A stretch of 64,000 bases of DNA from Brevundimonas nasdae (GTDB lineage Bacteria > Pseudomonadota > Alphaproteobacteria > Caulobacterales > Caulobacteraceae): NCBI RefSeq assembly GCF_016654005.1, contig NZ_JAEPWN010000003.1, forward strand, positions 124,001-188,000, in the 5' to 3' direction. Each line of letters begins with the position of its first letter. Positions within the stretch are counted from its first letter, which is position 1. Under the pieces are notes generated by a model. It had not been told where the DNA came from. It saw only the letters and a list, made by a program, of their open reading frames with translations, and did no database searches. Made by a program: the position numbers and the translations under genes. Of the stretch, positions 44,078-53,492 are shown piece by piece.

Positions 44078-47000
44078 ATGAGCGACGAAAACGACAAGAC
44101 CAACCAAGGCCCAGGCGCCGGACAAGGCAATCAGGGCGGCACGCCGTCCCAGTCGGGGCCGCGCGCTCCGCTGAGCCTTAAGCCGCGCGCTGCGGGATCG
44201 GTTTCGACCGGGACCGTGAAGCAGAGCTTCAGCCATGGCCGATCCAAGACGGTGGTGGTCGAAACCAAGCGCCGTCCCGGCGCTGGCGGACCGCAACGTC
44301 CCCAGGGCTTCGATGTCGCGCGTCCGCAGCAGTCGCAGTCGCGCCCGCAGGGCCAGCGTTCGCCGCAACCCGCCGGCGGCGCCCTGTCGCCCGAGGAGCA
44401 GGAAGCGCGTCGCCGCGCCATCGCCATGGCGACGCAGGCCAACGCCGAACGCGAGCGCGCCGCCGCCGCCGCCAAGCTGGCGGCCGAGAACGCCGCCCGC
44501 GAACAGGCCGCCGCCACCGAGCGCGCCGCACAGGCCGCCCGCGAAGAAGCCGCCGCCGCCAAGGCCGCCGCTGACGCCGCGCGCGCCGAGGCCGCCAAGC
44601 TGGCCGCAGCCGCACCGACACCGGCCAAGCCCGCGCCCAAGCCTGCTGCGCCTGTCGCAGCGGCGCCGACGCCCGCGCCGACTCCGGCTCCTGCCGCCCC
44701 GACCGCGACCCAGACCCCGGCGCCCGCAGCCCCTGCGGCTCCGGCCCGTCCGGCGCGGCCCGTGGTCAACTTCGGCCAGCGCGTGCCCAAGCCCGGCAAC
44801 CCGCAGCGTGCTCCGGCTGAACGTCCCGCTTTCGGCGGCCGTTCGGCCCGTGAACAGGCGATGGGCGGCGGCGAGCGTTCCTATACGGATCGTCCGCAGA
44901 ACGAACGCCCGCAGGGTGATCGTGCGCAAAACACGCGTTCCGGCCCCGGCGGCCAGCGTCCGCAAGGCGCCAAGCCGGCGGAGCCCGTCCGCTATTCGGC
45001 GCTGAACCCGCGCCCGGCGCCGGGTGCGGCCCGTCCTGGCGGCGCGCGCTCCGGCCCTGGCGGCCGCGCCGCACCGAACGCGCCCCCCGCAACGCCCGAA
45101 GTGGCGCGCCCCAGCCGCGCCCCCGGCGCCGGCTTCGGCCGTCCGGTCGGCCGTGACGACGATCGCGACAAGCGTTTCTCCGACGCCGGCAAGGCGGTCA
45201 GCCGCACGCGCGGCGAGCCCAAGCGCCGCGAAGGCCGCATGACCATCCAGTCGGTGGTCGGCGACGGCGACGCCGCCGAGCGGATGCGCTCGCTGGCTTC
45301 TGTCCGCCGGGCCCGCGAACGCGAGAAGGAAAAGCGCAAGGGCGGCTCGACCGACGCGCCGAACCGTCCGCGCGAAGTGGTCATTCCCGACGTCATCACC
45401 GTGCAGGAGCTGTCCAACCGGATGGCCGTCCGCGGCGTCGACATCATCAAATTCCTGATGCGTCAGGGCATGATGATGAAGATCAACGACGTGATCGATT
45501 CCGACACCGCCGAACTGGTGGCTGAAGAATTCGGCATGGCCGTGCGTCGCGTGTCGGAATCCGACGTCGAAACCGGCTTCATCGCCGAGGCCGACGACGA
45601 GATCGCTACCGAAACCCGCGCCCCGGTCGTGGCCATCATGGGCCACGTCGACCACGGCAAGACCTCGCTGCTGGACGCGCTGCGCACCACGGATGTGGCG
45701 GGCGGCGAAGCCGGCGGCATCACCCAGCACATCGGCGCCTATCAGGTGCGTCTGGAAGATGGCCAGAAGGTCACCTTCCTGGACACCCCGGGCCACGCCG
45801 CCTTCTCGGCCATGCGGGCGCGCGGCGCCAATGTGACCGACATCGTGGTGCTGGTCGTCGCCGCCGACGACGGCGTCATGCCGCAGACGATCGAAGCCAT
45901 CCAGCACGCCAAGGCCGCCAATGCGCCCCTGATCGTGGCGGTGAACAAGATCGACAAGCCAGACGCCAACTCGCTGAAGGTGGTCAACGAACTGCTGCAG
46001 TACGAGGTCATCGCCGAGAGCCTGGGTGGCGAAACCCAGATCATCGAGGTGTCGGCCAAGAACCGCACCAACCTGGACGGCCTGCTTGAAGCCATCCTGG
46101 TTCAGGCCGAGGTCATGGACCTGCGCGCCAACCCCGATCGTTCGGCGGAAGGCGTGGTCATCGAGGCCAAGCTGGACAAGGGCCGCGGCCCCGTCGGCAC
46201 CGTCCTGGTCAAGCGCGGCACGCTGAAACGCGGCGACATCGTCGTCGCCGGCGGTTCGTGGGGCAAGGTCCGCGCCTTGCTGAACGAGCGCAACGAACAG
46301 CTGACCGAAGCCGGTCCGTCGGTTCCGGTCGAGATCCTGGGTCTGGACGAAGCCCCGTCTCCGGGCGACGTCTTCGCCGTCGTGGATTCCGAAGCCCGCG
46401 CCCGCGAGCTGACCGAATACCGTCAGCGCGTGAAGCGTGAGAAGGCGCAGGTCTCGGGTGGTTCGGTGTCGCTGGTCGACATGATGGCCAAGCTGGGTAC
46501 GAAGAAGGCCTCTGAGCTGCCGGTCGTCATCAAGGCGGACGTGCAGGGTTCGGCCGAAGCCATCGTGGGTTCGCTGGACAAGATGGGCACGGACGAAGTG
46601 CGCGCCCGTACGGTCTATTCGGGCGCTGGCGGCATCACCGAGAGCGACGTCAACCTGGCCAAGTCGGCCGGTGCGCCGATCCTGGGCTTCAATGTTCGTG
46701 CGTCGAAACAGGCGCGTGATCTGGCCGACCGCGAGGGCGTCGAGATCCGCTACTATTCGATCATCTACGACCTGCTGGATGACATTAAGGGCGTGCTGTC
46801 GGGCATGCTGGCGCCGCTGCAACGGGAAACCTTCCTGGGCAACGCCGCCGTCCTGCAGGTGTTCGACATCTCCAAGATCGGCAAGATCGCCGGTTGCCGC
46901 GTCACCGAAGGCGTCGTGCGCAAGGGCGCCCGCGTCCGCATCATCCGCGACGACGTGGTGGTGCTGGAGCTGGGCGTGCTCAACACGCTCAAACGCTTCA

Positions 47001-47128
47001 AGGACGAGGTCAACGAGGTGCCCTCGGGCCAGGAGTGCGGCATGCAGTTCCAGGGCTTCCAGGACATCAAGGAAGGCGACTACATCGAGTGCTTCACGGT
47101 CGAAGAGATCAAGCGCACCTTGGACTAG
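44078..47128 (+). CDS. infB: Translation initiation factor IF-2
   Basis: GTPase that brings fMet-tRNA to the 30S subunit. The 1016-residue protein has a very long, repetitive Ala/Pro/Arg-rich N-terminal region (about 1-400). The IF2_N helix bundle follows (about 430-480, [26 protein letters not shown]), then the G domain with GHVDHGKTS (about 523-531), DTPGHAAF (about 569) and NKID (about 623). The C-terminal fMet-tRNA-binding domain ends the protein. E. coli IF-2 has 890 residues. Last gene of the operon, followed by a strong terminator. Confidence 0.97.
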   Translation: MSDENDKTNQGPGAGQGNQGGTPSQSGPRAPLSLKPRAAGSVSTGTVKQSFSHGRSKTVVVETKRRPGAGGPQRPQGFDVARPQQSQSRPQGQRSPQPAGGALSPEEQEARRRAIAMATQANAERERAAAAAKLAAENAAREQAAATERAAQAAREEAAAAKAAADAARAEAAKLAAAAPTPAKPAPKPAAPVAAAPTPAPTPAPAAPTATQTPAPAAPAAPARPARPVVNFGQRVPKPGNPQRAPAERPAFGGRSAREQAMGGGERSYTDRPQNERPQGDRAQNTRSGPGGQRPQGAKPAEPVRYSALNPRPAPGAARPGGARSGPGGRAAPNAPPATPEVARPSRAPGAGFGRPVGRDDDRDKRFSDAGKAVSRTRGEPKRREGRMTIQSVVGDGDAAERMRSLASVRRAREREKEKRKGGSTDAPNRPREVVIPDVITVQELSNRMAVRGVDIIKFLMRQGMMMKINDVIDSDTAELVAEEFGMAVRRVSESDVETGFIAEADDEIATETRAPVVAIMGHVDHGKTSLLDALRTTDVAGGEAGGITQHIGAYQVRLEDGQKVTFLDTPGHAAFSAMRARGANVTDIVVLVVAADDGVMPQTIEAIQHAKAANAPLIVAVNKIDKPDANSLKVVNELLQYEVIAESLGGETQIIEVSAKNRTNLDGLLEAILVQAEVMDLRANPDRSAEGVVIEAKLDKGRGPVGTVLVKRGTLKRGDIVVAGGSWGKVRALLNERNEQLTEAGPSVPVEILGLDEAPSPGDVFAVVDSEARARELTEYRQRVKREKAQVSGGSVSLVDMMAKLGTKKASELPVVIKADVQGSAEAIVGSLDKMGTDEVRARTVYSGAGGITESDVNLAKSAGAPILGFNVRASKQARDLADREGVEIRYYSIIYDLLDDIKGVLSGMLAPLQRETFLGNAAVLQVFDISKIGKIAGCRVTEGVVRKGARVRIIRDDVVVLELGVLNTLKRFKDEVNEVPSGQECGMQFQGFQDIKEGDYIECFTVEEIKRTLD

Positions 47129-47139
47129 AACAGACGAAA

Positions 47140-47170
47140 GGCCCGGAACTCAGGTTCCGGGCCTTTTTTC
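47140..47170 (+). terminator. Intrinsic terminator after infB
   Basis: GGCCCGGAAC and GTTCCGGGCC pair perfectly (10 bp, four-base loop) and are followed by TTTTTTC, 11 bases after the stop. It ends the rimP-nusA-ylxR-infB transcript. Confidence 0.92.
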
Positions 47171-47195
47171 TTTGACGGACGGGTTTGGCGGCGGA

Positions 47196-47651
47196 TCAGC
47201 CGCCGACCATCTGCATCCCCAGCCATTCGGCGATCAGGGCGGGCTTGTCGGCGCCTTCGATCTCGACGGTCAGTTCGTGCTTCAGCAGCCAGCGGCCGCC
47301 ACCCTTGTCGTCGGCGGCCAGCAGCTTGAACCGGCCCCGCACCTTCGATCCCGCGGGCACGGGCGCCAGGAAGCGCAGCTTGTCGAAGCCGTAGTTGACC
47401 CCCATCACCACGCCCTCCAGCGGCGGCACGGCGTCATAGCTCATGGCCGAGGCCAGGCTGAGGGTCAGGAAGCCGTGTGCGATGGTCCCGCCGAACGGCG
47501 TGGCCTTGGCGGCCTGCGGGTCCACATGGATGAACTGATGGTCCTCGGTGCAGTCGGCGAAGGCGTCGATGCGCGCCTGGGTGACCTCGATCCATTTCGA
47601 AACCCCGACCTCCTGGCCGATCAGGCCCGCCAGTTCGCTGGGCTTGGTCAT
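47196..47651 (-). CDS. MaoC-family dehydratase
   Basis: A 151-residue hotdog-fold protein with ARIDAFADCTEDHQFIHVDPQAAKATPFGGTIAHGFLTLSLASAM, the (R)-specific enoyl-CoA hydratase motif in which the Asp-His pair is catalytic. It is closest to the NodN/MaoC type that acts on acyl-CoA intermediates of fatty-acid or PHA metabolism; the substrate is unknown. The ATG at 47651 follows GGGGAG; the longer frame is rejected as it runs past the ribosome-binding site. It is divergent from glpK. Confidence 0.85.
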   Translation of the reverse strand: MTKPSELAGLIGQEVGVSKWIEVTQARIDAFADCTEDHQFIHVDPQAAKATPFGGTIAHGFLTLSLASAMSYDAVPPLEGVVMGVNYGFDKLRFLAPVPAGSKVRGRFKLLAADDKGGGRWLLKHELTVEIEGADKPALIAEWLGMQMVGG

Positions 47652-47814
47652 GTGCGTCTCCCCTTGTTCCAATCTGTACGAAGCCGTCAGATTTAACGTC
47701 CTGCGCCGCGAAGAAAAGGGCGGATGGCCGCAAGCGGCGCAAGGCGCTGGCCCCCGCCTTCGTCCTATGCTCCGATCAGGTCCGCATCGCCGCCGCTTCG
47801 CATGGGAACCGCTG

Positions 47815-49353
47815 ATGAGCCTGATCCTCGCCATCGACCAGGGCACCACCTCGACCCGAGCCATCGCCTTTCAACTGACTTCGGGGGATCAGCCCTCCGA
47901 CCTGCGCCCCGTCGCCGTCAGCCAGATCGAACTGGCCCAGCATTTCCCCCGCTCCGGCTGGGTCGAGCATGACGCCGCCGAAATCTGGTCCGCCACGCTC
48001 CAGACCTGCCGCGAGGTGATCCGCAAGGCGGGCGGGGTCAGCCGGTTCGCCGCCATCGGCATCACCAACCAGCGTGAAACGGCGGTGATCTGGGATGCTG
48101 CGACGGGCGAACCCCTGCACCGGGCCATCGTCTGGCAGGACCGCCGCACCGCCGCCGTGACCAGCCGTCTGGCGGCGGAAGGACATGAGGCCGCCGTTCA
48201 ACAGGCCACGGGCCTGATCCTGGATCCCTATTTCTCGGCGACCAAGTTCGCCTGGCTGCTGGACGCCGTGCCCGGATCGCGAGAGCGGGCCGAAAAGGGT
48301 GAGGTGAAGCTGGGCACCATCGACAGCTGGCTGATCTGGAAACTGACCCACGGGCGCGAGCATGCGACGGACGCCTCCAACGCCTCGCGCACCTCGCTGG
48401 TCGATCTGAAGACGCTGCAATGGCGCGACGATCTGTGCGCCCTGTTCCAGGTTCCGCGCGCCGCCCTGCCGCGCATCGCGGGCTGCGCCGAGGTGGTCGG
48501 TGAAAGCGAGGCCGAGCTGTTTGGACGCGCCCTGCCCATCGCCGGATCGGCGGGAGACCAGCAGGCGGCCCTGGTCGGGCATGGCGCGCTGAAGCCCGGC
48601 GACGCCAAGATCACCTATGGCACCGGCGCCTTCCTGATGGCCAATGTCGGGGACCAGCCGGTGATCTCGACCCGACGGCTTCTGGGCACGCTGGGCTATG
48701 CGGCGGCGGACCAGACGGCCTATGCGCTGGAGGGGTCGATCTTCTCGGCGGGATCGGCGATCCAGTGGCTGAGGGACGGGGTCAAGCTGATTTCGGAATC
48801 GCGCCAGTCCGAGGCCATGGCCCAGAGCCTGCCGGACAATGGCGGGGTCTATCTGGTGCCGGGCTTCACCGGCCTGGGCGCGCCCTGGTGGGAGCCGCAG
48901 GCGCGCGGAACCGTCGTCGGACTGACGCGCGACGCCGGACCGGCCCATTTCGTCCGCGCCGCGCTGGAGGCCCTGGCCTATCAGACCCGCGATCTGCTGG
49001 ACGCGCTCGCCGCCGACGGCGCCCCCGCGCTGAAGACGCTGAAGGTTGACGGCGGCGTCACCGCCAACAGCTTCGCCATGCAGTTCGTCGCCGACATCTG
49101 CGACGTGGTGGTGGAGCGTCCGGCCTTTCAGGAAATGACGGCCCTGGGGGCGGCGCGTCTGGCCGCATTCGGCGTCGGCCTGATCCCTGATCTGGAGGCT
49201 CACCCTGCGGAAGCCCCCGCGCGCTGGACCCCGCGCATGACGGCGGATGAACGCAAACGGCTGCTTTCGGGCTGGCGTCGGGCCGTGAAGGCCGCCATTG
49301 TTGCAGCGCACGACCCCGCTGAAGACGGGACGGCGGAGGATGTGAATGACTGA
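47815..49353 (+). CDS. glpK: Glycerol kinase
   Basis: Phosphorylates glycerol to glycerol-3-phosphate. The 512 residues of the FGGY family open with ILAIDQGTTSTRAIAFQL. They include GITNQRETAVIWDAATGEPLHRAIVWQDRR (around 82), GSAGDQQAALVGHGALKPGDAKITYGTGAFL, and the C-terminal LKVDGGVTANSFAMQFVADIC. No glpD, glpF or glpR is nearby. It overlaps by eight bases a kinase-fold gene, so the two are coupled. Confidence 0.93.
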   Translation: MSLILAIDQGTTSTRAIAFQLTSGDQPSDLRPVAVSQIELAQHFPRSGWVEHDAAEIWSATLQTCREVIRKAGGVSRFAAIGITNQRETAVIWDAATGEPLHRAIVWQDRRTAAVTSRLAAEGHEAAVQQATGLILDPYFSATKFAWLLDAVPGSRERAEKGEVKLGTIDSWLIWKLTHGREHATDASNASRTSLVDLKTLQWRDDLCALFQVPRAALPRIAGCAEVVGESEAELFGRALPIAGSAGDQQAALVGHGALKPGDAKITYGTGAFLMANVGDQPVISTRRLLGTLGYAAADQTAYALEGSIFSAGSAIQWLRDGVKLISESRQSEAMAQSLPDNGGVYLVPGFTGLGAPWWEPQARGTVVGLTRDAGPAHFVRAALEALAYQTRDLLDALAADGAPALKTLKVDGGVTANSFAMQFVADICDVVVERPAFQEMTALGAARLAAFGVGLIPDLEAHPAEAPARWTPRMTADERKRLLSGWRRAVKAAIVAAHDPAEDGTAEDVND

Positions 49354-50416
49354 GACCCTGGACGCCCAATCCGCCTTTTCCGGCACGCGCGACGTGGATC
49401 CGCGTTATCAGCTGAACGAGGCGGCGCTCGACGCCTGGATGGCCGAGAATGTCGCGGGCTACGCCGGGCCTTTGACGGTGCGCCAGTTCAAGGGCGGCCA
49501 GTCGAACCCGACCTATGAGTTGACCACCCCGACCGCCGCCTATGTGCTGCGTCGCAAGCCGCCGGGCGTCCTGCTGCCCAGCGCCCACGCCGTGGACCGC
49601 GAGTTCCAGGTCATTTCAGCCCTGGCGGCGCAGGGTTTCCCTGTCGCCCGATCCTATGCTCTGTGCACGGATGATGCCGTTATCGGCTCGATGTTCTATG
49701 TCATGGACAAGGTCGAGGGGCGCATCTTCTGGGACCTGAAACTGCCCGGCCTGACCCCGCTGGAGCGGCGCGCCATTTATGAGGCCCAGACCGACACCCT
49801 GGCCGCCCTGCACGCCTTTGATCCCGACGCCATCGGCCTGGCGGACTATGGCAAGGCGGGCAATTATTTCGCCCGTCAGGTCGGGCGCTGGACCAAACAG
49901 TATCGCGCGTCCGAGATCGAGCCGATCGCCTCCATGGACCGGCTTATCGCCTTCCTGCCCGAAAGCCTGCCGCCCGAGGGGCCAAGCCGCATCGTCCACG
50001 GCGACTTCCGTCTGGACAATATGATCCTGGCGCCCGACCGGGCCGAGGTGCGCGCCGTGCTGGACTGGGAGCTGTCGACCCTGGGCGACCCGATGGCCGA
50101 CTTCTCCTATCTGCTGATCGGCTGGGCCATTCCCGCCAGCCTGCGCAATGGTCTGGCGGGAGCCGACCTTGAGGCCCTGGGCATTCCCTCGGTCGAAGAA
50201 ACGGTCGAACGCTATGCCGCCAGAACGGGTCTGAAACCGGCCAATCTGGACTGGCTGTACGCCTATAATCTGTTCCGCCTGTCGGCCATCTGTCAGGGCA
50301 TTGCAGGCCGCGTTCGCGACGGCACCGCCGCCAGCGCCCACGCCAGGACCATGGCCGCACAGGTCGGCCCGCTCAGCGACGCGGCCTGGGGATTTGCGAA
50401 GAAGGCGGGGGCCTGA
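49346..50416 (+). CDS. Phosphotransferase family protein (APH/ACAD11-like)
   Basis: A 356-residue aminoglycoside-phosphotransferase-fold protein with the catalytic HGDFRLDNMILAPDRAEVRAVLDWELSTLGDPMADFSYL (about 217-256), where the Asp of HGDFR and the DWE Asp are key. The N-terminal lobe has VRQFKGGQSNPTYELTTPTAAYVLRRKPPG. This subgroup resembles the kinase domain of eukaryotic ACAD10/11 and usually lies with acyl-CoA dehydrogenases, where it acts on hydroxyacyl-CoA. Here it is coupled to glpK instead. Confidence 0.8.
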   Translation: MTETLDAQSAFSGTRDVDPRYQLNEAALDAWMAENVAGYAGPLTVRQFKGGQSNPTYELTTPTAAYVLRRKPPGVLLPSAHAVDREFQVISALAAQGFPVARSYALCTDDAVIGSMFYVMDKVEGRIFWDLKLPGLTPLERRAIYEAQTDTLAALHAFDPDAIGLADYGKAGNYFARQVGRWTKQYRASEIEPIASMDRLIAFLPESLPPEGPSRIVHGDFRLDNMILAPDRAEVRAVLDWELSTLGDPMADFSYLLIGWAIPASLRNGLAGADLEALGIPSVEETVERYAARTGLKPANLDWLYAYNLFRLSAICQGIAGRVRDGTAASAHARTMAAQVGPLSDAAWGFAKKAGA

Positions 50417-50422
50417 GGCCCG

Positions 50423-51175
50423 TCAGTCCTGCGCGGCCGCGCCGATGATCTGGCGGCTGTCCTTGGACTGGACCAGGACGACGACGGCCTCTCCCTCCGT
50501 GGCGTGGGGCAGGTGGAACAGGACGGGGCGTCCGCGCCAGTCGCCCAGGCGTTTGATGTCGCGCACCACATTGATGTGGCGCACCGACTGGCCGCGATTC
50601 TCGCCGGTCCGCACCTGAACCACCTGGGGGCCGGGCGTGTAGGTGACGGCGATCACCTCGGCGCCGCCTGCGGGCGCGCGGCCCGAACCGACGCCCACGC
50701 GGTCGCCGGTCTCACGGAACTCGATCTGGGGCGGCCAGTTCAGGCGGCTGGCCTCCTCGCCGATGGCCGCCTCCAGCTCGGCGGCGCGCGCCCCTGACAT
50801 CTGGCGGCGGCCGTCGATGACCACTTCCGGGGTCGAGACGCCGCGCAGGCGAAGCGCCGAGCGATAGGCCCGCTGGCGCTCCGAGAACTTGGGCTGGGCG
50901 AAGGTGTCGGTCCAGCCCAGATAGTCCCAGTAGTCGACGCCGTAAGTCAGGGCGATCACGCCTGGATCGCCCGCCGCGCGCTCGACCGCCGCATTGGCCT
51001 CGATGCAGCTGCCGCAGCCCTGGGCGGTGAACAGTTCGATCACCACGGGCGGACTGTTGCTGGCGGCGTGCCGGGTCAGGGCCGCGCGCGTTCCCGTCGG
51101 CTGGGCCGAGGCGCCCATCGACAGAAGGGCGCCCGCTATCACCGTGCCCGCAATGACCCAGCCCTTGGTTTTCAT
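50423..51175 (-). CDS. DUF1223 thioredoxin-like secreted protein
   Basis: The 250 residues have an N-terminal signal peptide (MKTKGWVIAGTVIAGALLSMGASA|QP) and a domain starting VVIELFTAQGCGSCIEANAAVERAAG, with a CGSC pair in the position of a thioredoxin CxxC (about residues 54-57). TPEVVIDGRRQMSG is also family-typical. This is DUF1223, a periplasmic protein of unknown role that is possibly redox-active. It is convergent with the upstream phosphotransferase gene. Confidence 0.85.
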   Translation of the reverse strand: MKTKGWVIAGTVIAGALLSMGASAQPTGTRAALTRHAASNSPPVVIELFTAQGCGSCIEANAAVERAAGDPGVIALTYGVDYWDYLGWTDTFAQPKFSERQRAYRSALRLRGVSTPEVVIDGRRQMSGARAAELEAAIGEEASRLNWPPQIEFRETGDRVGVGSGRAPAGGAEVIAVTYTPGPQVVQVRTGENRGQSVRHINVVRDIKRLGDWRGRPVLFHLPHATEGEAVVVLVQSKDSRQIIGAAAQD

Positions 51176-51234
51176 GGTCCCGTTCTTAGACTTCGCTATT
51201 CGCCAGAGCGCCTCATAAGTGCGTGAAAGCGCGC

Positions 51235-53436
51235 TCAGTCCATCAGCTGTTGCGACAGATAGACATAGTGGCGGGCCCAGCGGCGGGCGTTGGCCACCGG
51301 ATCGGCGTCGTTGGAGTGACCGCCCGCCGTGTCTTCGTAATAGAGGTGGTCATAGCCCAGGTCGCCCAGACGCGCGGCGAACTTGCGCGCATGGCCGGGA
51401 TGGACGCGGTCGTCGCGAGTGTTGGTGGTCAGATAGACGCGCGGATAGGCGGCGCCGGGGCGCAGCTGCTGATAGGCCGAATAGCGGGCGATGAAGGCGG
51501 CGTCGCCCGGAATGCGCGGGTCGCCGTATTCACCGATCCACGAGGCGCCTGCGGGCAGGTCCTGATAGCGCAGCATGTCGACCAGCGGGCTTTCGATCAC
51601 CGCCGCATTGAACAGCTCCGGGTGCTGGGTGATGGAGACGGAAGTCAGCACGCCGCCGTTCGAGCGGCCGTATATGCCCAGACGGCGCGGGCTGGTGACG
51701 CCGCGCTGTTCCAGATCACGGGCCACGGCGGCGAAGTCGTCGAAGGCGCGCTGGCGGTTCTCCTTCAGGGCCGCCTGGTGCCAGTCGGGGCCGAACTCGC
51801 CGCCGCCGCGGATATTGGCCTGAACAAAGACGCCGCCCCGCTCCAGCCACAGCTTGCCCATCTCGGGCTTGTAGGCCGGGTTCAGGCTGACCTGGAAACC
51901 GCCGTAGCCCAACATGATGGTCGGGTTCGACCCGTCCAGCTTCATGTCGCGCGGACGGGTGATGAAATAGGGGATCTTCGTCCCGTCGGTCGATGTCGCC
52001 TCATATTGTTCGGTGATGTCGTGTGAGGCGTCGAACTTGGCGGGGGCGGATTTCAGTTCGGTCAGGGTCGCCGCGCCGACATTGGCCAGGCTCAGGGTCG
52101 GCGGCACGAGGAAGCCCTGGGTCGAGACGAAGACCTCGCCGCGCGATTTGGAGGCATCGCCTAGACTGACGGCGAGGTTCGCAGGAACATTGATCGATGT
52201 CGCCGTCCAACCCTGCCTTTGGGGACGGAAACGCGTCAACGCCCCGGCCACATTGTCGGTCACGGCGGCGACCACGGCGTCGGACAGGACGGCGACGTCC
52301 TGCAGCGCCTGACGCGCGGTCGGCTGGAAGATGACTGCGGTATCGCGACCGATGTGGATGTCCAGACGTGTCTGCCCCAACACGCCCAGCGGCAGGGCCA
52401 GCAGAGATCCGGCGAGATAATCCTGACCGTCGAAGCTCCAGGCCTGGTCCGGCGAGAAGACCAGACGACCATCAATCACGCCATAGACGCCGACACGCTC
52501 CGGCAGGTTCAGCTTCTGCGTCTTGCCGTCATGCGCCACGCTCCAGGTCTCGGACCGGAAGGTGTCCAGCGGGCGGGTGATGATGACGGCGGTGACCTTG
52601 CCGTCCTTGTCGCGATAGACGGACGGGCTGACGCCGTATCCGCCGTCGGACTGATCGCCGCGATAGACCTCGACCGCCTGGGCCAGGGTCTGGCCGCGCT
52701 TCAGCGTCTTGACGATGAAGGGATAGCCCGACTCGGTCAGGGTTCCGGCGCCGAAATCCGTGGCGACCAGCAGGGTGTCGCGGTCCAGCCATTCGATGCG
52801 GTGCTTGCCCTCGGGCAGGTTGAAGCCGTCGGCTGCGAACTGTTTAGTCGTGGTGTCGAACTCGCGCACAACCACGGCGTCCTTGCCGCCGTCGGACAGG
52901 CTGATCAGGCACCGGGTCTCGTCGGGCGCCAGGCAGTCGGCGCCCTTGAACACCCAGTCCTTGCCTTCGGCTTTCGACAGGACGTCGATGTCGAGCAGGG
53001 TCTCCCACTGCGGATTGGCGGTGCGATAGCTGGCCAGCGTCGTGCGGCGCCACACCCCCTTGGGATTGGCCGCGTCCTGCCAGAAGTTGGCGATCCCATC
53101 CCCCAGGAAGCGGGGCGTGGGGATGCGGTCGGTGGCGGTCAGGATGGCCTCGGCCTCGCGGCGGAAGGTTTCATAGCGTCGGTCGCCGGTCAGGGCGGCC
53201 AGCGACTTCCTGTTCTCCTCGGCGACAAAGGCCATGGCCTCGGCGCCGTCCACCTGCTCCAGCGCCAGATGATCGTCCGCCGCCGCGACACCGGCCGGGC
53301 TCAGGTCGCGCGGGAAGTGGGGCGCGGGCGTGCGGCTGATGGCGGACGAAGCCCCCGAGGCGGCGTTCTGGGCCAGCGCGGGCGCGGCGGCCATCAGAAG
53401 GGCCGGAATGGCGGCGGACAGGATCAGGTGACGCAT
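51235..53436 (-). CDS. Prolyl oligopeptidase family serine peptidase (copy 1)
   Basis: An S9A-type peptidase cleaving after Pro in short peptides, exported by a signal peptide (LILSAAIPALLMAAAPALAQ). The 733 residues form a beta-propeller (about 60-430) and an alpha/beta-hydrolase domain. The active Ser is in GIYGRSNGGVL (about 574), the Asp in NTRDDRVHPGHA (about 671) and the His in TAGGHSND (about 706). It lies downstream of, and in the same direction as, a homologue of similar length; a hairpin separates them. Confidence 0.92.
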   Translation of the reverse strand: MRHLILSAAIPALLMAAAPALAQNAASGASSAISRTPAPHFPRDLSPAGVAAADDHLALEQVDGAEAMAFVAEENRKSLAALTGDRRYETFRREAEAILTATDRIPTPRFLGDGIANFWQDAANPKGVWRRTTLASYRTANPQWETLLDIDVLSKAEGKDWVFKGADCLAPDETRCLISLSDGGKDAVVVREFDTTTKQFAADGFNLPEGKHRIEWLDRDTLLVATDFGAGTLTESGYPFIVKTLKRGQTLAQAVEVYRGDQSDGGYGVSPSVYRDKDGKVTAVIITRPLDTFRSETWSVAHDGKTQKLNLPERVGVYGVIDGRLVFSPDQAWSFDGQDYLAGSLLALPLGVLGQTRLDIHIGRDTAVIFQPTARQALQDVAVLSDAVVAAVTDNVAGALTRFRPQRQGWTATSINVPANLAVSLGDASKSRGEVFVSTQGFLVPPTLSLANVGAATLTELKSAPAKFDASHDITEQYEATSTDGTKIPYFITRPRDMKLDGSNPTIMLGYGGFQVSLNPAYKPEMGKLWLERGGVFVQANIRGGGEFGPDWHQAALKENRQRAFDDFAAVARDLEQRGVTSPRRLGIYGRSNGGVLTSVSITQHPELFNAAVIESPLVDMLRYQDLPAGASWIGEYGDPRIPGDAAFIARYSAYQQLRPGAAYPRVYLTTNTRDDRVHPGHARKFAARLGDLGYDHLYYEDTAGGHSNDADPVANARRWARHYVYLSQQLMD

Positions 53437-53457
53437 TCAAAAACTCCGCTTCGATGA

Positions 53458-53482
53458 TCCTCCCCCGCGCTGCGGGGGAGGA
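53458..53482. repeat. GC hairpin repeat, family B, copy 3
   Basis: TCCTCCCCCGC-gct-GCGGGGGAGGA, a perfect 11-bp stem in the 56-base gap between the two peptidase genes. It resembles the hairpins at 9563 and 18318. It could attenuate read-through between the paralogues. Confidence 0.65.
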
Positions 53483-53492
53483 CATAAAGAAC

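Noticed and set aside
43775..46822. 1015-residue open frame antisense to infB
   Set aside because: A shadow of the Ala/Pro-rich infB N-terminus; repetitive translation with no domain.
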